Assembly: GCA_002284615.2 (NCBI GenBank)
Contig: MU069926.1
Span: forward strand, 122,326 to 141,368
DNA: 19,043 nt
Direction of reading: 5' to 3'
Origin: Dunaliella salina
Lineage: Eukaryota; Chlorophyta; Chlorophyceae; Chlamydomonadales; Dunaliellaceae
Below the pieces are notes generated by a model. That model was not told the origin of the DNA and did no database searches. It was given only the letters and a program-made list of their open reading frames with translations. Numbering within the stretch: the first letter of the stretch is position 1; the number at the start of each line of letters is the position of its first letter. Made by a program: the position numbers and the translations under genes. Positions 1 through 8,638 of this stretch are shown here, one piece after another.

Positions 1-1190
1 CATATGATGCCTACTCTGCGCTTCATTCGTACATCTTGGATTCAAAAGAGGTGCTGTGACACAGGAGGGTTAAAATAATTTTCTCATGGACGTCATGTCA
101 AAATTTGGGTGGGACCCCCTGAGGGACCCACCACCCCCAAACCCCCCCTTCCAGTGCCCCAATCCAGATAAAAAAGGTACCAACCTGCTCCTCTTTCAAT
201 TCCCCATCCATCTGCATACCAATCGCAATGAAAAATTGAGTTGGATCAGAGATATGGGGCAGAAACTGAGGAGCGGACGCCCATGCAAATCTGCCCTTTC
301 ATGCACCCATAGCTGGCTTGCAAGTCCACGAAGTTTCTTTCTGACTTCACCGTACAGGAGCACATTAAACCTTGTCACTTTCCTGGAAGTTTGAACTGGG
401 TTGCTGCGTGTTTGCCTCCACACCTCCTGCTGCCCACACCCATGCGCATGTTGCAGTGGCTCTGATTCATGCACAGAGACCCCCTTTTCACCTCATTTGC
501 TAGAAAACGTTGCCAATCGACAGTTCTTGAGCTCAGGATTCCGATGGTATACTCAACGTTTAGTGAAAGTGTCTCAGAAAAATTCTGGAGGGGGGGTCCC
601 AAAAAGTCCGGACCCCCCTTGACCACCCACCCCCACCGACCTTCTCCGATTGGACCCATATGTATATCAATCGATAGCCCTTGAGCTCAGGATTCCGAAT
701 ACATAGTTTTTCATTGGATTTGTACATGACGTCCAAAAGTTATGCTTCCTGTATGCTCCTGTGTGACATAGAAAAAAGCAAAACAGACTGCACATGGCTT
801 CCAGGGTTGAACATGGCCAGCGAAAAAAGCAACTCTTTGATGTGAAGCGATAGTTGCGATAGCTTCTAGGCACTGCAACACAATTGAGTGTGCTGTGATG
901 TGCTCTGACACGTGCTGTCCTGCAGCTGAATAGAAGGGACCTTTCCAAGGCTCTATCCATCATTGCTTTAGTTGCCTCCGCACCGTGGACATATTCGAGG
1001 TCAAGCATGCACGCATGCGGATGATCTGACCCTCTGTTACTTGCATCCCTTCCTCTCCTTCATGCAGGTCTGCAGCGTGGGTGGGAAGGACTGGGCCATN
1101 TTCCAATTCAGGGTGGCCCCAGTGTCGGATGTGCCAAACTCTGCCCACACCCCTCAGTCTGGAGGGCAAAAAGCTGCGGGGGCCGGCGGG
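1..1190. other. Unassigned low-complexity DNA with runs of C and G
   Basis: I see no gene here. The stretch holds C-rich and G-rich runs at about 110-160 and 590-640, including GGGGGGGTCCC followed within a few bases by GGACCCCCC, which could fold into a short hairpin. A direct repeat pair lies at 517-544 and 670-697. The predicted reading frames are short, proline- and cysteine-rich and lie on both strands, which fits chance frames in GC-rich repeats. One N is at 1100. Confidence 0.6.
517..697. repeat. Direct repeat pair containing CTTGAGCTCAGGATTCCGA
   Basis: The string CTTGAGCTCAGGATTCCGA occurs at about 526-544 and again at about 679-697, preceded both times by a related ATCGA(C/T)AG. 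The spacing is about 153 bp. The two copies diverge outside this core. They may be remnants of an old tandem duplication. Confidence 0.65.
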
Positions 1191-1478
1191 GCCTCTGAGC
1201 CTGAGGCAAAGGCAGTGTGGGGCGCTCTGGACCCCTCGGGTGAGCCATCAACAGGGCACATAGAAGCACATCACAGCACTTTCTGAAATGCTTGCATGTG
1301 TTGAAAGAAAAAGGGCCCACGTGCTCACCGATTTGCTGCCACCCCTAGGTGAGCATGAAATGTGGCATGTGCTAGTTCCGCACGGCACTTGCTCATGTAC
1401 GCAAGAACATGTGCAACTGGGGCAGCTTGGGCCTCTGGACCCGAGGCAAAAGCAGTGTGGAGCGCGCTGGACCCCTTG
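1191..1478 (+). repeat. 48-bp block repeated 240 bp apart at the head of the satellite
   Basis: The segment 1191-1238 (GCCTCTGAGCCTGAGGCAAA and onward) recurs with few changes at 1431-1478. Both copies directly precede a GGTGAGC(C/T)ATCAA unit. This marks an older 240-bp higher-order unit made of one 48-bp block plus two satellite units. Confidence 0.8.
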
Positions 1479-1975
1479 GGTGAGCTATCAATGTGGCGTA
1501 TAGAAGCACATCACAGCACTTTCTCAGATGCTTGAGTGCTCTGAAAAGGGCCCATGTGCTCACAGTTTTACTGCGCCCCCAAGGTGAGTGTGAGATGTGG
1601 CATACACTAGCTCCGCATAGCACTATCTCACATGCTTATATGGGCCTGAAAGGGCCCTCATATGCTCACCATTTTGTTGCACCCCCAAGGTGAGCCATCA
1701 ATATGGCATAAGGAAGCACGTCACAGCATTTTCTCACATGCTTGTGCGCATGAAGAGGCCCGCATGCTCACCATTTAGCTGGACCCCCAGGGTGAGCATG
1801 CTGTGTGGCATATGGAAGCACATCACAGCACTTCCTCATTTGCTTGAAGCACCCGAAAGCGCCCGCATGCTCACCATTTTGCTGGGCCCCCGAGGTGGGC
1901 GTGAAATATGGCACATGCGAGCTCCCCACAGCGCACTGCTTAGCGTATGCTTGGCGGCATCTGTGTGAAGCTCAG
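1239..1975 (+). repeat. Tandem satellite array, unit about 105 bp
   Basis: At least six diverged units each begin with GGTGAG, at 1239, 1348, 1479, 1583, 1689 and 1791. A seventh, starting GGTGGG at 1894, decays after about 1970. Unit lengths are 109, 131, 104, 106, 102 and 103 bp. Recurrent cores within units are GAAGCACATCACAGCACTTT, an AGGGCCC-like block, TGCTCACC and a C-rich end. Units alternate between a GAGC(C/T)ATCAA type and a GAG(C/T)(A/G)TG type, so there is some higher-order structure. Short open frames follow the array only because the unit lacks stops in some frames; they are not likely genes. Confidence 0.85.
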
Positions 1976-2348
1976 GTGCTTGCCTTATCACCGGAACTCC
2001 ACATAGTGCACGAGCAATAGGGTAACCACAGCACCTCCTCAAGTGCTCAACGGCAAGTGTGTGAAGAACAGGTCCGGGCCATATTACCGGACCTCCGGAG
2101 TGTTTTCACAAGCACTGGGCCCCAGCATCATGTGGTGGATATGTTTTGAGTTTGCTGGCATCTGCTCACATGTTACGTATGAGCAATGAAATGAGATCAG
2201 AGGATATGCAGCTTGTGTCTCAAGGAGTGGTAGCTTCGACCAGGCCAGTCTTTGGAGCACCGTCCTTTCTTGCTTTGTGGATTGTTCACCGTAGGCGAAA
2301 GCTGTGTGGACCTTGAGGAAGTGTCGTCCGTGATGTAGCTTTCAAGTC
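1976..2348. other. Unassigned sequence after the satellite
   Basis: I see no gene, RNA or clear repeat here. A few degenerate satellite-like words continue to about 2060. The composition is otherwise ordinary. Confidence 0.5.
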
Positions 2349-2562
2349 ATGTCCCACCATGTCCAGCGTTCCTGCCGTCCATGCCTACCTCACTCAATGT
2401 CCCACAACAACTGCCTCCAGGAAAGATTTTCGGCTACACAACCAACCCTTACCCCCTCCCTCAGTAAAACCCGGACATCGATTGAGCTGCGGACGTGTCC
2501 AGCGCAAGCGAAGACCCCTGCTGCTACTGCTGCAGTGCGCGTGTGGGCTGCTGCTGGTACTG

Positions 2563-2791
2563 TGCGTGTGTGGGCTGCAGCTGCTCCTGCTGGAGCGTAG
2601 CCTGCAGGCTGGGTCGGGTGTTGGGTGAGAGCAGATGGCTAGCAGCAGCAGCGGCAAGGACCACACCCTTCTCATCACTCCACCTTCATACCAGAGATGC
2701 TGCTGTGTTTGTGTGGGCTGCAGCCGCTCCTGCTGGAGCGTGGCCTCCAGGCTGGCGCAGGTAGTGGGTGAGAGCAGGCTAGCAGGCAGCA
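2563..2791 (+). repeat. Imperfect direct duplication, period 143 bp
   Basis: Copy 1 at 2563-2650 and copy 2 at 2706-2791 share TGTGGGCTGCAG, CTCCTGCTGGAGCGT, CC(T/A)GCAGGCTG-like sequence and GTGGGTGAGAGCAG. The surrounding DNA is rich in CTG/CAG words, so alanine-, leucine- or serine-rich frames open on both strands across 2349-2830. These frames look like by-products of the repeat. Confidence 0.75.
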
Positions 2792-2829
2792 ACGCAGAGC
2801 CAGAGGCCAACAAAAGCTGGCAGCCATGA

Positions 2830-3815
2830 TGATGAGATGTTGATCAACATGAGGACGGCATCAGCCTGGGGAAAGGATTTGACGGGCTGGGTTCTGACAA
2901 CAAAGAATATAAGTACGAAGGGGATGCCCAAGAAGTCTTACAATGATACAAGATTAATGTGTTTTTACAGGGTTAAGTGTGCAAGGCACTCGGCACGCCT
3001 TGCATGAGCATGTGCACAGTATCAATAAATGATGTAGGGAGTTCCCTGGTCTATGTATGTTTCTTCTTACTTTTTTTCTTTCTTTCTTTCAGTACTTCTT
3101 TTGGGCCAGGGTCAGGCTGTCTGAGGCCATTCCAGGTTCAATTTGCACAATGTCAGCTCTGCGTTACAGAATTAATTCCCTGTCGCAACCGGACATTGGC
3201 TTCTCTTTCACATTTTCTTTGCATTTCGGGGGCCTGAAAACTTGAGGCTTATAGCTTGGCTGCTCTGGCCCGACATGTCTGCTTCACGTCTATTGAGCAG
3301 TCTCGAGGGCCAGGGTGAAACACATTCATTATCCTGATACCTTTCTCTAATTGCATGGAGTAGAGGCACAGGCGAGGCAAGATGCTGCAAATGGTCCCAG
3401 AGTTGCTTTCATAACACAGCATTTTGTGCTTAAGGACAATCAAATGAAACAGCATGTAGTCTGGGTGATTGCAGTGGTCTCAGCCTTTCAGCTGCGTTTT
3501 ACGAGTGTTTCAAAACAAAGAGGGGGCGCAGCAAGCTCCTGCCGCAGGGTAAGAGAGAAATTGGGTACATGGGGCCTTCTTTTTTGGAACACACCAATCA
3601 GCCACGAGGTTTTTAAGCATGTTGGCATGAATGTGATACGTGACCCTGAAAAGTGATTGCGAATGTTGGCAAAATAAATTTAGTGGTAAGGGGCTACTAG
3701 TACAAGGAAAAGCAGGAGAAATGCAAGCATGGAACATGCAGCTCAGGAAAGATAAGTATGAAATAAGACTGACTTTAAGCAAAAAGGAAAGGGTCTAGCA
3801 TCACTATTGAGACAG
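2830..3815. other. Unassigned stretch with one short open segment
   Basis: Plus-strand DNA from about 2790 to 2990 stays open without a good start and encodes a mixed-composition peptide containing AWGKDLTGW and MPKKSYND. I do not recognise it; an exon fragment or a chance frame are both possible. A T-rich (TTTC)n tract ending in CAG at about 3066-3091 resembles a splice acceptor but may simply be a microsatellite. Nothing else in this stretch is recognisable. Confidence 0.3.
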
Positions 3816-3819
3816 GATA

Positions 3820-4336
3820 GGTAATGTTACATCGCTATGTCTGCCTACAAGGGCAGCTGAGTGGAAACACAGAGGCCTCTTTTTTTACAGGCCTAGATTT
3901 AGATTTACTTTTGGGGACCTTCAGCCAGATTGTTCAACTGATCGGCCTGTGACTGGTCCTCGCCAGCCAACATAATATCCATAAGCTCAGAAACAAACAA
4001 ATAAAGCTTGTTGTTGTGTTGCAAGAGGAAATCATGCACAGCCTGGACACTAACTTGCTGTAAATAAGGTTGTTCCATTGAAGCCTAGGCCTGTAATCAG
4101 ACCTGGCCAATAAAAGGAGACAGCTTGGGACAGGGTTGCTTAGCTGGACTTGCCTAAAAGGGCATCAATGGTTGACAATGTGTAGGGAACTTCAGCCAGA
4201 GCGTTCGGCTGATCAGTCTGTGACTGGTCTATGCCAGTCAAAAATAAATTCATGTGCTCAGAAACGTAATGGAAAGGTAAGGTTACATCCCTTTATCCGC
4301 CTACAAGGGCAGCTGAGCGGAGACTTAGAGGTCTCT
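3820..4336 (+). repeat. Two duplicated blocks in swapped order (B-A, A'-B')
   Basis: Block B (3820-3880, containing CCTACAAGGGCAGCTGAG) recurs at 4276-4336. Block A (about 3913-3994, from a CTTCAGCCAGA core to GCTCAGAAAC) recurs at 4183-4265. B precedes A in the first pair and follows it in the second, so a single tandem duplication does not explain the layout without a longer unit. Both blocks are about 75-80% alike by eye. No protein is recognisable. Confidence 0.75.
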
Positions 4337-5130
4337 AACCAAACCAGGTAGCAGAGGTGGGCTACGAAGGCCTCAAACAGGTGTACTTTTGAAATGTTCA
4401 GCAATCATAGGCCCCCTAGGTTGCAATCTTCAAACTTAGCATCAAATGGTATCTATTGTGTATCACCATTTGCTGGCTTTGGTCTTGCAATTGACGGGGC
4501 ACCTTCCTAATTGGCCCCGGCATGAACCCTACTTTTCATGCAAGCAACCACCATATCTGACCGGCCACTGTACCAAATTGGGTGATTTTTAATGATTTGG
4601 TGTCCTTGCAACAAAATAATACCATTGCAAGAAAAATGGAGTGAATATACCTAGTGGTTGGTCAGGTTCTGAATTTCAGCCATTTCCCTTGGAGAAAATC
4701 TTGCTTAAGGGGTGCCAAAGAGGTCAAAATTTGACCTCCTCCATTCCCACTTTTGAATATGCAGGATGTTAGCATATCATATAAGGGTTATTAAGAAAAT
4801 ATTTTGGGGGTGAAAAATGTCCCAGGGTGGAGCTGTGGGCCATTTTAGGGTGATCTGAGGCCAGAAGAGTGACCTGGGGTTAACCAATTTTCATCATTTT
4901 TTGGTGAAAAGTGTTTTTTATTTATATCACAATGGTTGGCCTGGTCATATCTGGAGAATATTGGCGGGAAAGAACAACAATTTTCAGGAATGTGGGCCCG
5001 TCGCCCACCACTGCCAATTCAAGTGAAGTCTGCACTGGTACTTACCAGCGTGCATTGAGGAAACACCCAACAGGAAGCACTGGCACTAACAGCGAGCCCC
5101 ACAAAAGGAGGCTAGCTATGAGCAGCCCAG
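4337..5130. other. Unassigned; right part probably the 3' UTR of LINE-E
   Basis: No gene is visible. The DNA just below 5131 should be the 3' untranslated region of the minus-strand LINE-E tail. An AAATAAAAAAC word on the minus strand near 4912-4923 is a plausible poly(A) signal or tail remnant for it. Farther left, nothing is recognisable. Confidence 0.4.
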
Positions 5131-5640
5131 CTAATGAGGGTCCGGTGGGTCGTCGGCCATCCGTCCGGCTGCGCGCCTCGCTGTCCGGAACGCAGCCCTC
5201 CCTGTAGCCCCCTCCCCCAAACGCCCATTGCTTATGTTACTGAGTTGGATGGCATGTTTGGTGTTGTAAATTTTTGTTAGGGACTTTACAGCGTGATAGT
5301 GGAGTTCTTTGGGAGTTTTGTGAGCTTTGTCTTTTGTTAGGCCAAGTTTGCAGGGGGAATCAATAGTGTAGGGATTGAAGATAGTTTTAGCGACTCCAAT
5401 TATATGTAGTGTAGCTCTGTTATTGCGGTGTTTGTCCCAAAGAGATCTCGTACATAAGCTTTCAATGGTGTATTTGTGCTGATTTTGTTCAATGTGGAGA
5501 GTTTGCTCGGGTTTGGTGTCAGAACAAAATTTGGGCTCAATGAGGTGGATATCTCTGTCTCAGGGATTCATATCCTGCGGGTGATGTAAGGAGTTTCTTC
5601 CTTCAAGGGGTAAAATTATGATGCCATCAGAGCGACTGAG
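5131..5640 (-). pseudogene. LINE-E: C-terminal nuclease domain of a LINE, 5' truncated
   Basis: Reading the minus strand from 5640 gives a nuclease-like tail: SDGIIILPLEGRN, then IHLIEPKFCSDTKPEQTL, then THEIR-like C-terminal motifs including IIGVAKTIFN, LGLTKDKAH and NTKHAIQLSN, and finally MADDPPDPH followed by TAG at 5131-5133. The same blocks occur in LINE-D (plus strand) and LINE-C, so this is family homology seen inside the window. The RPD motif has become RSD and the expected ExK has become EPK, so the nuclease site is probably dead. Internal stops are present. It starts abruptly after the post-RT region of LINE-B at 5641, without the domains expected between, so this is a junction of two elements or a deletion. 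Confidence 0.75.
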
Positions 5641-6124
5641 CTATGTCCTAGAATGCAAGTGCAGATCCGCGCAACAGACTTTTCTCAGCGTCTCGCAGTT
5701 TGCGTTGAGCATACTACTGTATTGCATCTTAATAGCTGACTTGAACGAGTAAAATTGAAATGGCAGATGCCCACATTCTCGCAGAACAGCCCAGTTTGTG
5801 ATTGCACGCTTCACACCTAATGTACCCTTTAGAAAACTCATGTGACGCACTTGTAACTCACTTGCAAACTCCTGGCCTTCCTTAATGTACTCTGTACCCA
5901 ACACCTGGCTTGCATACATGCCAGCTGGAACCAGGTATGTTTTTCCCAACCAAAGCAATGCATGCAGCCTGTCCCCCAGTGCATGCCCATGCACAAATTG
6001 CCTAATCAGTAGTATCCTAATCATTAATGATTCTGTAAGCAGATGCCATGAAAGGTGCAGTGACATGTTTGGAGGACTGAGCCATGTTTATATTCTTGTG
6101 CAACCACATGCCGAAGTACTTGAA
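5641..6124 (-). pseudogene. LINE-B: post-RT (thumb to connection) region, fragment
   Basis: The minus strand from 6124 encodes FKYFGMWLHKNINMA, then HALLWLGKTYLVPAGMYASQ, a KGTLGVKRAITNWAVLREC block and ADLHLHSRT at the end. A 141-residue open frame covers 5641-6066; the part above it (6066-6124) is in another frame, so at least one frameshift is present. From memory these blocks follow the RT palm and thumb in algal LINEs. The protein continues upstream in the segment 8193-8300, once the LINE-D insertion is removed. It stops at 5641, where LINE-E sequence begins, so the rest of its C-terminus is missing. It is a non-functional remnant. Confidence 0.8.
6116..6124 (+). repeat. 9-bp target-site duplication, left copy (LINE-D)
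   Basis: GTACTTGAA here matches 8193-8201 exactly, with different flanks. On the minus strand it encodes the FKY of LINE-B. The LINE-B frame leaves off at FKY on one side and resumes at FKY on the other. Confidence 0.75.
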
Positions 6125-6801
6125 AGCCCTAAGTGAAGGCCGGCATGGCTCATCCCTTATCGGTATGGATAGCTGCAGTAACGAGAGACTCCTAAATCAG
6201 GGCACACAAGTCCCTGGAAACATATCAAGAGGTATTCCAGACTGGGTTTTCCCTAATGGTACTGGCTCCCCTGCCCGGCACCAAACCCGCCCTGATGCTA
6301 TCTTGCTGCGCCCTCTTCCAGGCAGACAAAATCACCTTGCAAGGATCAATTGGTCCTTCCAAGATCCCCCTCCTCAAAACAAGGACGTGCATCGTGTTGA
6401 ACTAAAATTCTGTCCCAACACAACCCCCTTCATCACTCTAGAACGTGCAGTGATCCATTCTCACACCATAACCAGACTCAAAACCCACAGCTCAAGAAAT
6501 CTAAACAGGAATAACATAGTGACTTTACGCATCATCTTACTTGGTGTGGCCGGTACCATTTAAAATAATTATACATTCTCACCTCTTATGAATCTTGGCC
6601 TTACTGAACAAAAATCCAAATCGCTAGCATCCAAACTTAGGGACCACGCCATCCAAAGATTAAGCACTATCATTAACACAAGACATGCTCTTTGCTCTCG
6701 GGGGGCTTCTGGGAGGGTTTGCTGGGCGCGCCGCGGCGGAGGATGAGAGAAAAATAGTCCGGGTGTCCAGAGGCATGGCGAGCAACCCTGCAGATCCCCA
6801 T
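6125..6801 (+). pseudogene. LINE-D: C-terminal nuclease end of a 5'-truncated LINE
   Basis: Plus-strand translation starts at the insertion point with ALSEGRHGSSLIGMD, followed by ISRGIPDWVFPNGTG, TRPDAILLRPLPGRQ, VHRVELKFCPNT and IILLGVAGTI. After a stop and a frame change at about 6561, ALINE-type blocks LGLTEQKSKSLASKL and NTRHAL follow, ending in RGMASNPADPH at 6801. RPD plus ELK fit a PD-(D/E)XK nuclease site, and the same order is seen in LINE-C and LINE-E. The terminal stop is mutated: CAT TAG in LINE-E reads CAT TAC here. The copy lacks RT and RNase H, as expected of a 5'-truncated insertion made by target-primed reverse transcription. It begins directly at the 9-bp duplication. Confidence 0.8.
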
Positions 6802-6986
6802 TACATCTGTTTGTGGCTCTCTCCTAGGCTAGCTGTGTCTAGTGTAGCTTCTGAGGGCCCTCTGGTGAGGCCTCTAGCTCTCCAGTTAGAGGACTTTCAC
6901 TTAATGCACGCGGCCTTTGGCTTGCGTTTTCTTTTCTTTTCTCAATACTTAATTCATAGAGAAACTCCAAACATATCTTCACGCTT
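6802..6986 (+). other. Probable 3' UTR of LINE-D
   Basis: This non-coding stretch follows the NPADPH end. It shares loose words with the DNA after the LINE-E stop (CTAGCCTCC/CTAGG, AATGCACGC). The UTR is inferred to continue beyond the CGGTTGA element, to the TSD at 8193. Confidence 0.45.
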
Positions 6987-7144
6987 CGGTTGAATAACGG
7001 TTGAATGGGTTGAAATCAACCGCGGTGGAAGAGCGGTTGTAACTTTTGTTAACCGCAGGTTTGCGGTTGAAATTTCGCTGTTGAAACTGCGGTTGATTTC
7101 AACCGCACAGTGAAAAGTGGATAAAACAGGGTTCGAAATAGGTC

Positions 7145-7207
7145 ATATAGGTTTCGACCCCGGGTCTTCACGATGCGTTCGCATGTGTACCACTGGGCCT
7201 AGATGTC
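7145..7207 (-). other. tRNA-like segment with Pol III A-box and B-box matches
   Basis: On the minus strand TAGGCCCAGTGGT (7189-7201) resembles the tRNA A box, and GGGGTCGAAACC (7150-7161) resembles the B box. The spacing is about 27 bases and GAAGACCCG lies just before the B box. The outer ends pair only partly. It looks like a tRNA-derived SINE head or a decayed tRNA copy rather than a functional tRNA gene. Confidence 0.45.
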
Positions 7208-7379
7208 CATATCCTTCCCTTTTAATTGTATAATATATATTTATCTTTTAAAACTCATTCATAGGCTGTGCATGTGCATATCCTGAGGATAAGCCTCAGT
7301 GTCTGCCTTGCAATATGTTTCCTCACCATCAACAGTGGCAGATGAAAAAACACATCACCTTTTGCTTCTGTTACTGCTC

Positions 7380-7625
7380 TCAGGCTGTCACTGTATACCT
7401 CTGATTCAGACCCTTTTCAGAGCCCTTTTTGTCTGATTCCATCCAAGACAGGTGTCTTAATCCATTTAAGACAGGTTTCTGATCCCATCCAAGATAGGTG
7501 TCTATTCTGTCAATAGCCAGACCTCCAATCAGACCCTCTTCCTTTGATTCAGACCCTCTGATCCTTAGCCATTTCAGGCTGTTCAGTCACTGAATACCTC
7601 TGATTCAGGCCCCTTTCAGACTCTG
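7380..7625 (+). repeat. Degenerate repeats with TCTGATTCAG and CATCCAAGA cores
   Basis: CAGGCTGTCACTGTATACCT at 7381 recurs in altered form at about 7575, both followed by CTGATTCAG(A/G)CCC and CTTTTCAGA-like sequence. Between them, (C/T)CCAT(C/T)(C/T)AAGA(C/T)AGGT occurs about three times. The repeats lie inside the CGGTTGA element and encode nothing visible. Confidence 0.65.
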
Positions 7626-7893
7626 CCAAGTTGCCAATCAGTGACGAATGTCTAGATTCAAACTAACAAGAGTATTTTACACAGAGGCTACTATCAATTA
7701 TGCTTACTCTGCCCAAAATGTGCCAAACAAGCCTCCATGTTGCCCCAATTTAATTTATCTTGAAGTTCAAACATTACCGTGCGGTTGAATTGCGGTTGAA
7801 GCGGTTGATTTCAACCGCACGGTTGATTCAACCCCTGGCGGTTGAAATTATTTCAACCGCTCATCAACCGCATCAAACGCTCTTCAACCGTGC

Positions 7894-8192
7894 CAGGAAA
7901 TTTCTGACGCTCTTGTGTCTTTTTGTGATACTGGTCAGAACCTGGCCAGCCCTTCTGGTTTCAAGTAGAGCTGTCCATTTCTCCTCCCTTGTTTCCTTGT
8001 TTTACTGCTTCCTCTGTGAACACAAAACACATACACTGTCATTCTAGGTTTCATCTTGTCTTCTTGAGACATTACATCAGTTTTTTCAATGTTTTTTAGA
8101 GTTGCCTGTGTTTGTGCCCATCAAAGGACTTCATGCCGAGCAGCCAACCTTATGGCTGACGGTTTATATCCAATTGTAACCTTGTAGCCTTG
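7894..8192 (+). other. Right part of the LINE-D insertion, unassigned
   Basis: No protein is recognisable. It ends at the 9-bp target-site duplication and may be the distal 3' UTR of LINE-D. Confidence 0.4.
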
Positions 8193-8201
8193 GTACTTGA
8201 A
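8193..8201 (+). repeat. 9-bp target-site duplication, right copy (LINE-D)
   Basis: GTACTTGAA is identical to 6116-6124. On the minus strand it encodes FKY at the end of the LINE-B thumb fragment. Confidence 0.75.
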
Positions 8202-8300
8202 GGACTCCTTCTGGGTCAATGGCACCCCACCAATGGTGAACACAGGCAGGTTGGATCCTGAGGAGTTAAAATGTACCACATCTGACTTACGTGTGTTAAT
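8193..8300 (-). pseudogene. LINE-B: RT thumb fragment
   Basis: The minus strand from 8300 reads INTRKSDVVHFNSSGSNLP, then VFTIGGVPLTQKESFKY. This is the K(S)xVVxFN thumb block that follows the FADD box in many LINE reverse transcriptases. It joins in frame with the FKYFGMW block at 6124 when the LINE-D insertion and one GTACTTGAA copy are removed. Upstream palm motifs of LINE-B are not found next to it: the fragment abuts the end of LINE-A at about 8300, with a few shared bases. Confidence 0.8.
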
Positions 8301-8579
8301 TCATGAGGGAAAAATAGTTTGTCGTCTTGTTGCAAGAAAGTGTCACGTTGTGACTATATATAGAGGGTGAACTTCTCAAGGGAATCACTCGCCACATTGG
8401 ACTAGTCGTTTTCACTGAAACATTGTGGCACACTTCGCAACAGAAAGTGGACACATCCTGCAACCCAGAGTGGGCAAACAAGAATTCATATATTCTGCAG
8501 ATAGATACCATGTGAGGGTGGATACAAAAGAAGATGACATGCTTTTCATCTTGTATGTGATCTTCAGCCTGGCATAGGT
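8301..8579 (-). pseudogene. LINE-A: C-terminal CCHC region, downstream half
   Basis: Minus-strand translation gives QAEDHIQDEKHVIFFC, then IHPHMV, YEFLFAHSGLQDVSTF and, nearer 8300 in a shifted frame, LQQDDKLFFPHEL. With the CDLC on the other side of the foldback insertion this makes a C-x2-C-x10-H-x4-C zinc-binding motif, a normal post-RT feature of these LINEs. The last block resembles the LINE C-terminal FFLHEL motif I recall, so the protein end is near. A 40-residue segment between VSTF and LQQDD looks foreign or frameshifted. It is a dead remnant. Confidence 0.8.
8575..8579 (+). repeat. Target-site duplication of the foldback cluster, left copy
   Basis: TAGGT (or CATAGGT from 8573) precedes the terminal TGTTGAAG. 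The same bases follow the terminal CTTCAACA at 9465-9469. Removing the insert restores CDLC-QAEDH in LINE-A. Confidence 0.7.
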
Positions 8580-8638
8580 TGTTGAAGTTATAAGGGAGAG
8601 CTTCCAACTAGGCGATATGGGAGAGCTTCCAACTAGGA

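Larger units (their letters stand above)
6987..7893. mobile_element. Roughly 0.9-kb element with inverted CGGTTGAA repeat clusters at both ends
   Basis: The left block (6987-7109) and right block (7776-7893) each carry about ten copies of GGTTGA or its complement TCAACC, often as the palindrome GGTTGAAATCAACC or the reverse. The left end starts CGGTTGAATAACGGTTGAA and the right end finishes with TTCAACCGTGCC, so the ends are inverted. Between them lie a tRNA-like segment and degenerate repeats but no protein-coding frame. The architecture suits a non-autonomous DNA or foldback transposon with subterminal transposase-binding sites. Its exact ends and target duplication are not clear to me. Confidence 0.6.

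Noticed and set aside
86..684. Several 70-100-codon frames on both strands
   Set aside because: Proline/cysteine-rich shadows of C and G runs; no homology or start context.
1239..1975. CRISPR-like array
   Set aside because: Units are about 105 bp, diverged and contiguous with no distinct spacers, so it is a satellite.
2349..2829. Overlapping alanine-, leucine- and serine-rich frames on both strands
   Set aside because: They follow from CTG/CAG-rich duplicated DNA and no frame is preferred.
3057..3096. Pyrimidine tract ending in CAG as an intron acceptor
   Set aside because: (TTTC)n is a common microsatellite and no coding exon follows.
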